Shown here piece after piece: positions 39,195 through 51,413 of a DNA stretch of 64,000 bases. A program made the position numbers and the translations under genes. Under the pieces are notes generated by a model. The model saw only the letters and a list, made by a program, of their open reading frames with translations. It searched no databases and had not been told where the DNA came from. The stretch is taken from NCBI GenBank assembly GCA_009869945.1, contig WIXG01000034.1:62001-126000 (forward strand), written 5' to 3'. Position 1 is the stretch's first letter; every line of letters begins with the position of its first letter. This DNA comes from Mesaphorura yosii (lineage: Eukaryota > Arthropoda > Collembola > Poduromorpha > Tullbergiidae).

Positions 39195-41063
39195 GAGATC
39201 CTTCTATAGATTGTTCATGACTTTCATCCTAATGCAATGGTGCGTCCAGTCAGGAACAGAAGAGAATCAGAATCAGATTCGGTGCTTCAGTGGGCACGGG
39301 CTTCACACTCAAGCCACAAGCAACTCTAACCTAGACCAACACAGCAGCAAAGAGAATTCTCTGACTTCTGAACTCGACCGCACCGATCTAACCTAGAATT
39401 CATTTCATTAAGAATTTCTACCAGCCCACAAGTTTAAATTATGAATTTATGTACACCGAAGTTCAGAAGACTCGCCGCGCCGTTCCCGTTCTGGTTGGTC
39501 ATGATCTATAAATAATTCCAGTGCCAGTCCACAATGACGCTAGACGCTAGATTTTCGATTCCACAGGAACTGGAAACAACTTAAGTAAATACTGAACTTT
39601 GGTCTTGTGCATTGTGGGCTCATAAATCACGAACCCAAAGACAAGAGAGAGTTGTCGCGAGGAATAACAGCCAGCCGTTGCACTTTGTACCAGCCACGCG
39701 GCTAACTTCGACCAGATTGTGTTTATAAATAGGAACAAGATATAGACGTTGCATACCTTCAGAAATTAATTTAACTCTAATCCACGTTTAAGAATGAGTT
39801 GTATCGTCGTGATTCGTAAATAAGCAATGCTGCAGCACCGTTGTTAAATTCTTGTAACAAGATATTAAGGCTCGCGTCTTCCAACGCGCTGCGCCGCCTA
39901 ACAGCAGGACATTATGAATGGCAACATGTTGCTCACTGCTCTCATTGCTCTCTCCAAGACCATCGTGCATCAGTTTCAAAATGTAAACAGAAGACAAATG
40001 ATAATTTCATGTAAATCTGCACGCAGTACAAAAGTCTAACCCATTTGTAAAATGTTGTTATGCTGCCTGCTGCTACACTGCAATGCGAGTGCCAGTGCTC
40101 ATGGCAAATGGCAGTCATTCATTTCTAATTTCACATTTTCTGGGTCAAGAGTCCCTGCTAAAAATGATTTGCTGCGTTGTCAGCATCCGGAAACATGAAA
40201 CATGTACAGTTCCTGAATTGCGCGGTGGTCGTAAACAAGCATGGGATAAAGTGACCATATTTGTGATGTTCATACGTGCAAATGTAATACGGGCTAATCT
40301 TGGCTTCTCATCTCATCATATGTCAGCTTGACTCGTCAGAAGCACAGCACAGCACGGCCCAACATTTTTACGGTTGGGCGAAATCTGTCTTTCTCAATCA
40401 TCATAATTCTTATCAATCACGAATCTGCATGCGATGCCACCATGCATGCATTACTATGATGAGAGCTGCCCTTTACAGCGGGTCCTTATCCCAGCTTTAT
40501 TATAAGCATTCGTTTTGAATCTCATCATAAATTATTTTTACGGTGGCTAATGATTAAAAATCAGACCCAACTCAAATATTGAATGGAAATCACAATTGGA
40601 AGGATGAAATTATCATACTTGTAAATTCATACCGTGAAATGCCAGATGTTTTCGACTACTAGCCAGTACGCCATATTTATGACTGTGATTCAGTAATTCT
40701 ACCCATGAATCCATTGAAGATTTGCATCTCAGCTCGGCGTCAATTGCGTCCGTCCCTCGTCCGAAATCATTATCATTGGGTATTTGCGTATAAATTATTG
40801 CAGTGCGAGTACGGAATAATTCGCCAGCTGAGTACGCGCTGATCCACATTTACTTTTTATTCGCGTTTTTGTTCTTGAACTTTTTGCGAAATTCTGATCC
40901 TCATGTCGTTATCATACGAATGCCCTGCCGTCATGCGCTAAGAGTCCGTGCCATGGTCAGAAGCAATGCAGCGTGGCTGTGGCTATGACCTGGTCTGCAT
41001 TTACCAACAAGAGCAATGCCCACCCTTAGCCTACTTACCGCTTACAGTACCATATCTTATTAT

Positions 41064-41079
41064 TATTATTGCAATAATA
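41064..41079. repeat. Perfect 16-bp palindrome TATTATTGCAATAATA
   Basis: All 16 bases read the same on both strands, with a central TTGCAA. It follows a run of TATTATTATT, so slippage may have helped form the left half, but the right half and the GC centre are not explained by the run. The 12-bp core TTATTGCAATAA occurs again as a perfect palindrome at 33441-33452. Confidence 0.9.
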
Positions 41080-41150
41080 GGCAGAATTCGTAAAATAAAA
41101 CCCTTCCCGTACTTTTATTCTCATTTTCAAATAATCTGACCGAATAAAAA

Positions 41151-41178
41151 GGCAGCAGCAACGGCGGCAACGGCAGAG
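41151..41178 (+). repeat. GGCARCR low-complexity run
   Basis: Degenerate GGCAGC/GGCAAC units repeat over 28 bases. A similar GCAGCAGCAACGGCAGC run lies at about 53903-53920. Confidence 0.75.
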
Positions 41179-44100
41179 AACTTTCCCCAACTGCACAATG
41201 AAGATAACGAAAAATGGAATTATTACTCAACATTCGCTATTCACATAATGGCAGCAGAGCGCCCAGCTTAGAATTTTGGACTGAAAGCCTGGCCTGTGCC
41301 TTGCGCTACGAGTGCATTGCCTTCACTAATACGACTTCTCTATTCTTTTGAAATATTAAGACAATGCCTCGAAACAATCTCAAGAGAACAATTTAATACT
41401 TTTACCCTGTGATGTTATTATCATATTCTCTCCCGTTCCAAGTATTTTAAACTCTCGATGGTACTGCTTAACTTTCTCATGATGATGCTGATGAAAGAAG
41501 GAACCTCAGGAGTAAAGACTCAAACTGCACCGCGCATGGCAGAATGAATGAATGAGAGGACAGTTGGTAATGGTTAATGATACAGTTTCTAGATATGATA
41601 ATGTACCTGGACTGCTCGACTCCTGCAACAGTAATAAATGCCTGTAATAACACATGATTTACCTGCCACTTAAGCCCTTCTTCTACGAACAGAGGAACTT
41701 TGCAAAAATTCACTGCACTGTATGCCAAGGGAGGAAAGAGAAATCGATGCTAAAATGTAGGAGTAAGTTTGCAAAAATAGGCTTTTGCAAGCGAGGTCCG
41801 AAAAAATTCAATTTCCGTTTGCAGTGAATAAGTATAATTTAGCACAGTTAGTGACAACAAGGTATTAGCAGCAGTAGCTTGGCGGTGTGGTATGTTTCTC
41901 ATTTTTAATGAATGGGCTTCCTTTACCACACAACACAAGTTCCTTCGAATGACTCTGCCTTGTGCTTGCTTTCCATGGCACCATAATCCCGTCGATGTTA
42001 TTCACGTTTTCTTAGAATTCTTCCCTTTGACAAAAACCCAGACAATTAGGTAATCCAGACCTTCCATTGCAGGGCAGTGTTTATTGCGTGTGTTTTTCAT
42101 TTCCAGTTGATTAAAAATGCGACCGACCCAATTTTTTCTTTCCTTCTGCACTTCTCCTAATGCCCGTCTTTAACTAGGCGATTCCTTATTTATGAAGGTT
42201 TCCACATAGCAGCGACAGTAGTAATTAATTCGCGACATTTATCGGCCGCTTACGCATTAAATTTTGAATGGGTCTCCTTGAGTAATGATTGTAAACAAGT
42301 GCGCAGTGAGTATTGAGCAATCTCAAATTGAAAATTGATTTTCTGGCTTCTCATTCCGTGTGCTTAATGCCTGGTTTTATATTCATGGGCAATTCCCATT
42401 TCCCATTTGCATTCAGCAGGTAGCACAACCAAAGCCACGCCACACGCCAAGCGGCACACGGCGAAAGGCGCAGCTTTACACTTCATGCAATGATCTTCTA
42501 CTTAATTTTCACGTTTGATTTATGCACTATGAGTACGAGAGTGTAAATACATTGCACTTGACTCTCTTTATATAGTTTTATCCTTTCTCGCCTCGAGAAA
42601 GTGCGTAATTTATTGCACACCTAAGGAAGCTAATATTATTTACTATCTTCCTTCTGTATTTACGGCAGACAGTCACTTTACATTGTGGAGAGCTGCCGCT
42701 GCAGTATAGTGCAGTGCATTGTCGAGCCGACCACTTCCAATCCAAGCCAAAGCTCAGACCATGGAATATGTGCCAAATCATAAATTTCCTGAACCTCATT
42801 CTTGTTTCTTGATTTTTATGTGCACCGTGGTCCACCGCCTGTTCCCAACAATTGGTTTTCAAATATAGACAAGGCCGTGGACTGGCTGGGTAATAAGTAA
42901 GATATCGAAGAAAGAGGACGAGACGGTGAGGAAACGGTTGCCAAAAAAAAGCGTTCCAGGAGGATCGAAACTATTACAGAAATATGCAGAAATGAGAAGC
43001 GGAAGCCGTGTAGGATGTAACATTTGTCATGCCAAGCACATTTCGAGTCAAAACGGTTTATTCTCCTTTCTTGCAGTTGCAGAAGAGAAGCGCGTATTAT
43101 CAGTATCATTATAATGGTTTACCGCTGCCACCAGCCGCAACATCAATAAATATAAATGCTCGGGCGCGACGATGGCCAACGAGGGGCATGGTGAACTCAA
43201 ACATTTTCTGGATAGAGAAGCCTCGCCTTTTTGCATTTAGATTTAAAATGATGGCGAACTTCCTTTTCGCGGCACAGATTTTTTCGTACTTAAATTCTGG
43301 CTCATAAAGAATCGCACACTTCATGGAGGCGAGTAGGCAGGAATCTCCGTTCGCAATAAAACCACCACCACGATAAATTTTGCACAGTGTGACTCTGGCA
43401 AAGACGAACAGGAATATGACAATATGAGTTTAAGAAATCCGCATTATTGTAGCGCAATCCGGAGCTGTCCGCAAAGATCTGGAATAGTCATAATTCAATA
43501 TGTGCTCTTCCTGTTTTGCTGTTTTTAAAAATAGGCCGAAGGAAGCCAAACATGAAAAATTCCGGTCTTGCATCATATTTTTGTGGATTTCGGGAAAATA
43601 TTGCGATACAATAGAAAATGTATAAACAATGATGGCGATGGCACCCAAGCGAAAGAAGATGACAATCTTTTCTTATTGTGTATGGTCTTTTTGTACCATT
43701 TCTGGATTCTGTTCCCTTTCCTTCCCCTTCTTTTCCAAGAAACCGTGCCGTGGTGGTGTCTTGGAATTGTTGCGCTTCCTCCTGCCAACACTTTATCAAT
43801 TTCCATCCGACGACCGCACTGCCTGCCTGTCTCATAAATTTGTCATTTGCCAAAATATAAATGTTACGTTAGAATAGTTTTCCTGTATTCTGGATTAAAC
43901 CAAGGCACGGGCACTGGAAGCATTTGGAAAGCTAATTCGTATTTCAGATTCCAACGGAAAGCCAAGCCCAGCGGTAGAGAATTTCCAGAAGTTTTGGCCG
44001 CATCTTCGTCTTCTTATGCGCTCAAACAACAAATTCCCTGGTTCAGGTTCAGGCTCAGACTCCAGCGTTGTAGAATTTCTTCCAATGTTAAAGGAATAAC

Positions 44101-47100
44101 ATAAATTCAGAAACAAAAATGCACGGAATGAACTGTTTTTACATTTTTGTGGGTTTCTTAAAGACAAGTAGCTTTTGTTTCCCCTCATAACTTGTAAACC
44201 TGTCCATTGTCTAGAAAGGCCTGTTCGGGCCAGAAAATATCGTCAGTTTCGACTGCTGAAGTCAAGAAGTAAATACCGAGTCCAGCCTCCTTTTCTTCGG
44301 TCGTTATATTTATGTGCTGCATTTATTTACATTGAGAAAAAGTGAGACAATAAAGGAAACTGCAGCAAAGTCGTCTTTTGTCTTGTCTTTGAAATGCACT
44401 CACGCATTTTATTGTCTGTGCTATCACGTTTCAGGCTCAGAGTTACACCAAGCCAAGCTGACTGCTTCAGCAAGGCCGTCTAAGACTTGAACTTAGGCTG
44501 TCTGCCTTATAAGTTCAACGTGCAGTATAAAAAAAAGTTGAGTTAAAGGCAAGTGCAAGACCCAAATCGGCTGCTTTACTCAGTGCAATTTTTCTTACTT
44601 TAACTTCCAGAAATGCTTCTGCAATGCAGTGCAACGTTGGAACGTTCGCTCTTTCTACTAAATCTGAAATCTACTCTATGCCATGCTACACTGCGCACGT
44701 TTTACCGCTAGCGAATGACTAAATTGGACATGAAAACATTTATCAACCTCTTTCACGGAGTTCTCAGATTCTAGTCATCTGGGTGCAATTCTAACGCATC
44801 ATTTTACAGTGATAGAATCTTCACAGTTCTTTTGGTCTTATTTCATTTACGATATGCATACGCATTTAAATTATTTGTCCCAATAAGTCAGAGTACCTTG
44901 ACCGTACTCGAAAATGGATTGTCTCTCCTCCTCATGACCATTACAACACTGAATTGAAGTACTTCTTGGTTTTGTACGTACCTGCAATAGAAAGAACAAG
45001 ACTTTATTAATTAAATGCTCATCCCCTTATGAGTCACGATTTAGTTGGTTAGTTGAAATCATGCGTGCATGGAGTAGCTGGGAAAAGAACCACAAATGAC
45101 AAAGCCTTCAAATTAATGTGCCGTAAAGTCACTGACTCCACTTTCGACTTCTTGAACCTTCAGAATGCTGCTTGGTAGGCGATGGACTTTCTGTCTAATA
45201 AAAGCTAAACTCGTTTTCTAGAGAATCCTCCCCATGTGTGCCTTCCTCCACGAAATGAATGTCTCTTGTCGCGCCTTATCTCTCCCATCATCCGACTCTG
45301 GTCTCGGAACCTGTCATGTCTGCCTCATAATGACCTTTACAAATGCAATGGTCCAACAATGCAAGGACGGGATTTTAATTTATTTTATTGCCTGATTCTC
45401 ATGTTCTTCATGTCTTTAATTTTTTAGATTCTGTAAAACCGTGTATTAAATCAAATCGAGCATGGCCACCCACAAAAAAACAACACCTTTCGTAGCCGAA
45501 ACAAGCAACTCTCGCGCCATTGAGCTCAGTAATTGCTTTATTGTGTGCGCAAACCTGCTTGCGTAAATTAAACGTAAATGCAGAAGTGTCAACACATTGT
45601 CAGAGCCTCTCGCACTCACGCTCTCACTTGCGCTAACACCCAATCGCCGTTGATCTGCTTTGTTTCCTTAATTTATGAATGCTCACTTCATCTTCGCAAG
45701 GCAGCTCACAAATTGTGTAGCACAAATTTGAGTTGATGCTAATGAATTTACCATTTTAGAGTAACGCAATGCAGTCAACGCTCTAAAAAGCCTGCTACAC
45801 AAATGATAATGAATTATGGACATCATTCGTTACATAATTTAGTTTGGGCCTGGCCCTTTTCTTGCTTTTGTGTCTCTGTGCTCAATGAGTGCGAGTTCAA
45901 AGGCAAGGCAAGGGAGTAGTCCCGCTCAAGTTTCCGTATCTGCTCGTATCATCTCATTGCCAGCCTTCATTGATTCTGACAACGAACATGAGCATGTTCA
46001 GCTCGGCAACAAATCTAAAATCATAATTAAACTGAGATCATCGCCTGCGTGCATAATTCTAACCCACGAGTGACGTGACGCCTTGCACGCATGCCATGCA
46101 AGTGTCACTGCACTGATTACGAAATGCATAATTTAGACTGACTGGAGGGAATAAAACTTTCACGAGATGATTTTCTAGTTCAAGTGTGCACGATTAATTC
46201 GTGTATCAGATGAGGCGAGGAGAGGCGCAGTGCTAGCTTGCTCACAGCTCGTTACATCGTCAAGAATGGAATATTAAATCACGCGTTCTTGCCTCGGAAA
46301 GTGTGAGAATAGTGAGAAATGTCTTTCTTGCCCAACAGCTCAATAATCTGCTGAGCGCGTACAACGTAAAGCAAAGCAAAGAAGAATTAAGCAGGAGACG
46401 AAAATCTGAAGGGAGGAAGGACGGACTTAATGAACATTTATAATCTTATTAGTTTCTCCTTTCACTTTCAATTACTCGCATCAGTTGATTTTCTTCATTC
46501 AACCGATTATTCGCTTCCAGCTCTACTCGCGCCTCGGCACAGTAAAGTAGTAAGCAGGCCGAGGCTCGGAGCTTTTGCTTTCTGTCTCTGCCGTAGCCTC
46601 ATTACCACTACACATAATATTATAAAACGGGTTCTGATTCTAACTCTAACACTACATTATTCCATTTTCCGCTTCAGTTCAGGTCCGTTTTAAGTTTGTA
46701 CAGTTTTCCAATCTACTTGATTTTGGGCCGACAAATTTTAAGGCCGTTCCCGTGTAATTTTCGTCTTGTCGCCTGAGCTTACAGAATTTACTAATCCCCG
46801 TCAACATTACAGCATTTTATGTGTGTCCTCCTTTTCGGCAGCGACAGAATGATGCTCGGGACCTGGCAAGGTAGTTTCCCTTTGAAGACCAGAGCGTGGT
46901 GCATCGGCCCAAAATAATTATATAAATGAGTCTGAAGAAAACTTGTCGCCTTTTTCTTTTGCCTGAGGATTTCTATTTCAGATTCGCCTCAAAAATCCAT
47001 TTCACACTCAGTTGAATTAAGGACGGTGCAAATGCTCAGAAAAGGTCACAAAAATAAATCTGGCGAGCAGCGCAGCTTTTCTTTTTTGTCTTTTGTCGTG

Positions 47101-47127
47101 TTCGTTCTGAGTCCGGCGGAGAAAACG

Positions 47128-47151
47128 TAATCGTAATAATCATAATAATCA
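47128..47151 (+). repeat. TAATCR tandem run
   Basis: TAATCG, TAATAATCA and TAATAATCA units follow each other. Each holds a TAAT homeodomain core or a TAATC (Bicoid/Otx-type) word. A similar TAATCATAATCAT run lies near 27318-27333. It may be a degenerate simple repeat. Confidence 0.7.
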
Positions 47152-48921
47152 CAGTTTTGTTAATTCGGTACAACTGCCACAATCTTCTGCAGTGGAATTT
47201 GCCGTCTATTAAATTTAACCAACTCAGTGCAACAGTGAACTCATAGAATTTCCAGTCGAGTCGATACTAATGAGCGAAATCATTGTGAAGAGACACAAAA
47301 GTGGTAAAGAATTCTTTCCATACAAATATTTAGTATTCTTGAAATTATCAAAGTCTTTTTATGCTGCAATTCTTCTTGCCTCGCGTCCCGCTGCTTTGTC
47401 GTGCTCTGCGTCGCTCGCGTCCTTTTTGTCTTTGAACCCTTTGTGGCCTTCCGACAATCAACTTGACATTCTACAAAAATAACTTAGAATCTCGAACCCC
47501 TTGTCTTCAGAATTATGTAATCAATTGCTGGCTACATTCACCTTGGTTCGTTTCATGCGAGTAAAATCGAAAAAATCGTGAAAAGCACAGCAGTTCGAGC
47601 AATGCAGACTGATTACGCACTTGAACACGCATTTTTGTCAATCTGAACTGCAACGCCTGAATGTAATGAAGTAACTCTTTAAGCCTGGCACTGAAAGAAT
47701 TTTGATTAGAAAGACACGTCAACATCAACGCAGTATGCGTCTAATTTATGAGTTTATGCGTACTCTTGATTACATCGAAGCAATCATCAAAACATCAGAG
47801 CATTCACGCGAGCAAGTATCGTCATCATCACCGTACGAGGGAAAGAGTCCTTGCCTTGCAGTACCGTAGTCTCAACGTAACTCAATGATTACAAAATGAA
47901 AGTATGAAATTGTATATGTAAACATTTGATTAATTACAAATCCACGAATTTATGTAAATACGCAATACATCTTTGCAGTTCGTGTTCGCAGTCTTTCGAC
48001 GCTGGAGTTGCATGTTGTCTGCTATTTTGTGATTGCTTCCACTTTACAACTTTGCATCACGCAGCACGACGCAGTATGGAATAAATACTTCATGCGTCTG
48101 TAATTGCATAAATTTATTATGCCTTAGTTGTTGTGTATCGTGTGCCATGCTAGCAGGGCACGGCACGGCAGCAGGCAGTCAACAAATTTGCCAGCTCAAA
48201 CACACACTAATCAAATTACATTTCTCGCAGTCGCAGCGAAAGCGTAGCACAGCAAAGTTTTGTGCTTGTACGCTTGGGTTGGCTTTTGGCTACGGTTTCG
48301 TGTCTACCTTGACAGCCACAGCACCAAGCGCTGTGCATGGAGCACGGTATCAATGCAAAGTTATATGCTGTCATTGTCACGGCTCATTTTCCAAAAATTA
48401 CTTTCATCATAATTCTAATTCCACACATCACACGCGCACGGCACTGCGCGTCGTAGTCGCAGTGGCTTTTGCGATTTCTCTTTGTTAATATAATTTATTT
48501 GCTGGCACTATTGCGTTTAAGTTGCTGACAGACTTCGTACTTCGCCATACACTCGCGTGGCATACATTTGAATGTTTACAATTCGCATTCGATGAGAACG
48601 CTCAGCACATGAGATATAAATCACAAACATCAACAACGTACAGAAAGCACCGCAATGTCAAATCAAAGCTCGAGTGCAGTCGCAGTGAAAAGTTTTCCCG
48701 CACCGCATAGTCAAAGTCAAGCCAGTCAGTCAAATCAAACAAACATGAAAAGAAGAAAACCAGCAGGGGCATAAGTGTTAATAATGTAATTTATACTAAC
48801 CAACACAAACACGGAGACAGCCGTATTTGCTTTGCACTAGCGACGTGTAGACCGGCAGCCAACTTAAACTATTTCAAAAACTTCCCGTGTAAAGTGTCAT
48901 TCTAACGCGTGCGTGGATGTC

Positions 48922-48945
48922 ACCGTCGACGTCGACGAAGACGGT
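48922..48945. repeat. Palindrome CGTCGACGTCGACG inside a larger inverted repeat
   Basis: A perfect 14-bp CpG-rich palindrome (48924-48937) lies within a second possible pairing, ACCGTC (48922-48927) with GACGGT (48940-48945). The GTCGAC unit occurs twice in tandem. Four CG dinucleotides in 14 bases stand out in AT-rich surroundings and argue against strong CpG decay. Confidence 0.85.
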
Positions 48946-49035
48946 AATCCACACAGGATTCAAACTCTGACACACACTATGCAGACGCGATACGCAATTC
49001 TGGAATTAGAAAGTTGTAGTCGCAGACACAGTCGC

Positions 49036-49053
49036 ATGCATTTCCAAATGCAT
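49036..49053. repeat. Inverted repeat ATGCATTT-cc-AAATGCAT
   Basis: Eight-base arms are perfectly complementary around two bases. The arms resemble POU-type ATGC half-sites but are not the exact octamer. Confidence 0.85.
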
Positions 49054-51401
49054 TCTTATTTCTCTTTTTCATTCTCTCATTTGTGCATATGAAAACTCTT
49101 TCATAATCGCGAAACCACTTTCATACCAACTTTCACCAAAGCGAAGAACGTGCTTGGCGAAAGAACACAAGCGATCGAGGACAATGACATTTAAAAAGAA
49201 GCAAGAGCAAGGCTGCAATGCGTTGCGTGAGCTGATGTATTGCAATGCATAACGCACGCACAACTCTTTATGCATATCATGTGAAGAAAATCATTTAGTA
49301 AGGGGAATCCAACGCGCTTACATGTTTCTATAATATTCATATCGACCACATTCATATGCATATGCATACGAACGGTGGAACGCTTTCTCTGGTTTTTGGC
49401 TGGTTTTGACTTGCTGTATGAATGATACAGAATTCTGATGCAGTAACAGAAGAGTAACAGCGGTGTCTTTACGCATGAGCTCCTCAGACAATGTATTTTA
49501 TTATTGCCTATTTTGTATTCATTTCCAATTCTCTCTTTCACATTTTTCGGTGGTTTTCTCTCGCTCACGTTCCACAACCATCACAGGCAAGCACAGCCAC
49601 AGCCGCCTGTACGCAATTCTCGCTTCAGCACCACTTTCATGAATACTAAAACATATTTAAACATGAGAATGGTCTCTGATGCATGAAAACTCGTAGTCGT
49701 ACGCGGTGCTGCTGAGAGAACAAAAATCCAAGTTCAAAAACAAACGCAATCAAAACTTTCATGCATGCAGCGTGCATGTGAGAAACAGCTGAAAAGCGGT
49801 GATTTCACTCTCCGGACTTGACTTTTGGCTCCACACTGGCTGATGACTGGCCGCGTCGGTGAGATCGAGCTTGATGATATTATGGTCTCTGTGGTACTTT
49901 TAATTTTTCATTTTGGTTTGCTTTTTTGCCCTTTCGTGGTTCACAGCAATAAAGTTTTGAAATGTAACGTATGTGAATAAGAAAGTTAGAGTCCTGTTTC
50001 GAGACGACTGTGACTGCTTTGTTCGAACTCCAACGCATTTGAGTTGTCAGAAATCGCATGATTTGTCACCTGCAGTATTTTATGCAATAATCTGACTGCG
50101 GCTGGTTGTGGCCTCTGTTTCTATTTCTTATCTACAATTGCTTTCATGTGCTGCACGGCTCGTGCTTAAAATTTATGCAAGCGCATACTGGGCGAGAGCG
50201 AGCATGGAAACCAGTCATGAATTTACTTTGCATTTGCAATTGTAATGAATTGGAATTGGACACGACGGGCCCCCAACATTTTCCACTGTTTAATCTACTC
50301 CGTACGTATTTAAGTGGATTAAATGCGCTGGCGCTTTGCATGGGATCGCGCAATGGTAAGTTTGAATTACGTGGATAAGTACGGCAATACGCACTTCCAC
50401 GTAATGGATTCTTTTCCTAACAATGGGAATTTTTGTCGCAGTCAAATCAAGCAAATTCGTATGCCAGCTACATTCTCAAGCGAAGCTGGATTGAATGAAC
50501 TTGAAAAACGACCGAAAAAAATGAGAAGATGTCACTTGGCGTATGGAGCGAATCAGCACGGTCTAATTCCATTGTACTCTGGCTTCACTCCCGCCGTTTG
50601 GAGAATGTGCACAGACGTAAATCCAGATTCCGAGTAATTACTCTCAATTAGGGTTCTTTATTGCACAAACATCGTATTATTATTAAAGAAATCCACGACT
50701 ACGACTGGTAAACTCTGCTCTGGCTCCACTTTACTCACTGCATCTGCATCTGTACTGAATTTTCTTACACCAGAATGCAACTCAAACACAACTGAGGCTG
50801 AGGACTCAGGGCCAAACCACAGGCGGCTACCAGCTTCCAATCTCCTTGCTTGCTCCGCGTCAAGCCAAGCCAAGCCTGACATAGTAAGGCCAGAAAACAC
50901 ATGTCGTAAATAAGCTCTGCTGTATTGTTCTAATTATGTTTGCTTTTCATGTTCATGTTATTAAGGATCATAATATTTTTTCTGCTCAAAGACACAGCAC
51001 ATAAACGACACATGTTATGGCACTTGTTAGTGTGCTTACTGGTGCTTGTTATTAGGATCATTTGGTACTTTATTATAATTTTAAGGAACATGAACAAGAG
51101 AAAAAGTCTCGGAGTCGAAACCTTCGGTTCTCTGTGTATTGGGCCCAGAGCTCAAATCACCACCGTTTCGCCGCTGTCACCGTCGCCAGCAAGGCAAGGC
51201 AAGAGGGATTTGAGTGTTCGTTAAAAGGCACCTGATTACATCATTACGGGATGGCAAGGCAGACTCGACTCACGCGGGCAAAGATGATGCACGAAAAAAG
51301 AAGTACCAGCGGAAGTATTGATAATAACAGTAATGATGGTGGAGAAATCGTACAGTGATTCGAAAGAAATCTCTGCTTGGCGCTCACGCATCACGCATCG
51401 T

Positions 51402-51413
51402 TCGTACGTACGA
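51402..51413. repeat. Palindrome TCGTACGTACGA
   Basis: This is a perfect 12-bp palindrome made of alternating CG and TA steps. CGTACG words are frequent throughout the window, also near 60671-60680 and 44977. Confidence 0.85.

Larger units (their letters stand above)
32001..40000. other. Non-coding stretch, no gene recognised
   Basis: No gene was recognised. The longest frame is 38755-39114 (plus, 119 codons, true ATG), with no known domain. Named content: the long imperfect hairpin at 32239-32315, a 12-bp tandem duplication at 32855-32878, GGCAATGG at 33276-33283 and 33516-33523, the TTATTGCAATAA palindrome at 33441-33452, a CCATTGCC pair at 35587-35600, an octamer at 36394-36401, a TATA-plus-initiator arrangement at 39133, a small inverted repeat at 39181-39194, and a 7-bp tandem duplication (GACGCTA twice) at 39536-39549. 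Confidence 0.7.
40001..48000. other. Non-coding stretch, no gene recognised
   Basis: No gene was recognised. The longest frame is 43488-43853 (minus, 121 codons, TTG start); the 43500-43880 interval carries several overlapping frames on both strands, none with a known domain. Named content: ATGCATGCAT at 40442-40451, the 16-bp palindrome at 41064-41079, a GGCAGCAGCAACGG-type low-complexity run at 41151-41178, an octamer at 42405-42412, and an AT-rich tandem run at 47128-47151. The stretch 44200-47000 holds only scattered words. Confidence 0.7.

Noticed and set aside
43488-43853. 121-codon minus-strand frame
   Set aside because: TTG start and several competing frames on both strands; no domain.
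48033-48488. Longest reading frame (151 codons, plus)
   Set aside because: It begins with TTG, has its first ATG about 38 codons in, is Cys/Ser/His-rich without a domain, and a frame of this length is expected about once by chance in six frames of 64 kb.
50106-50378. Frame with a signal-peptide-like start running into a GTAAGT donor word at 50354
   Set aside because: The start codon is TTG, no partner exon or family is recognised, and GTAAGT words are common by chance.
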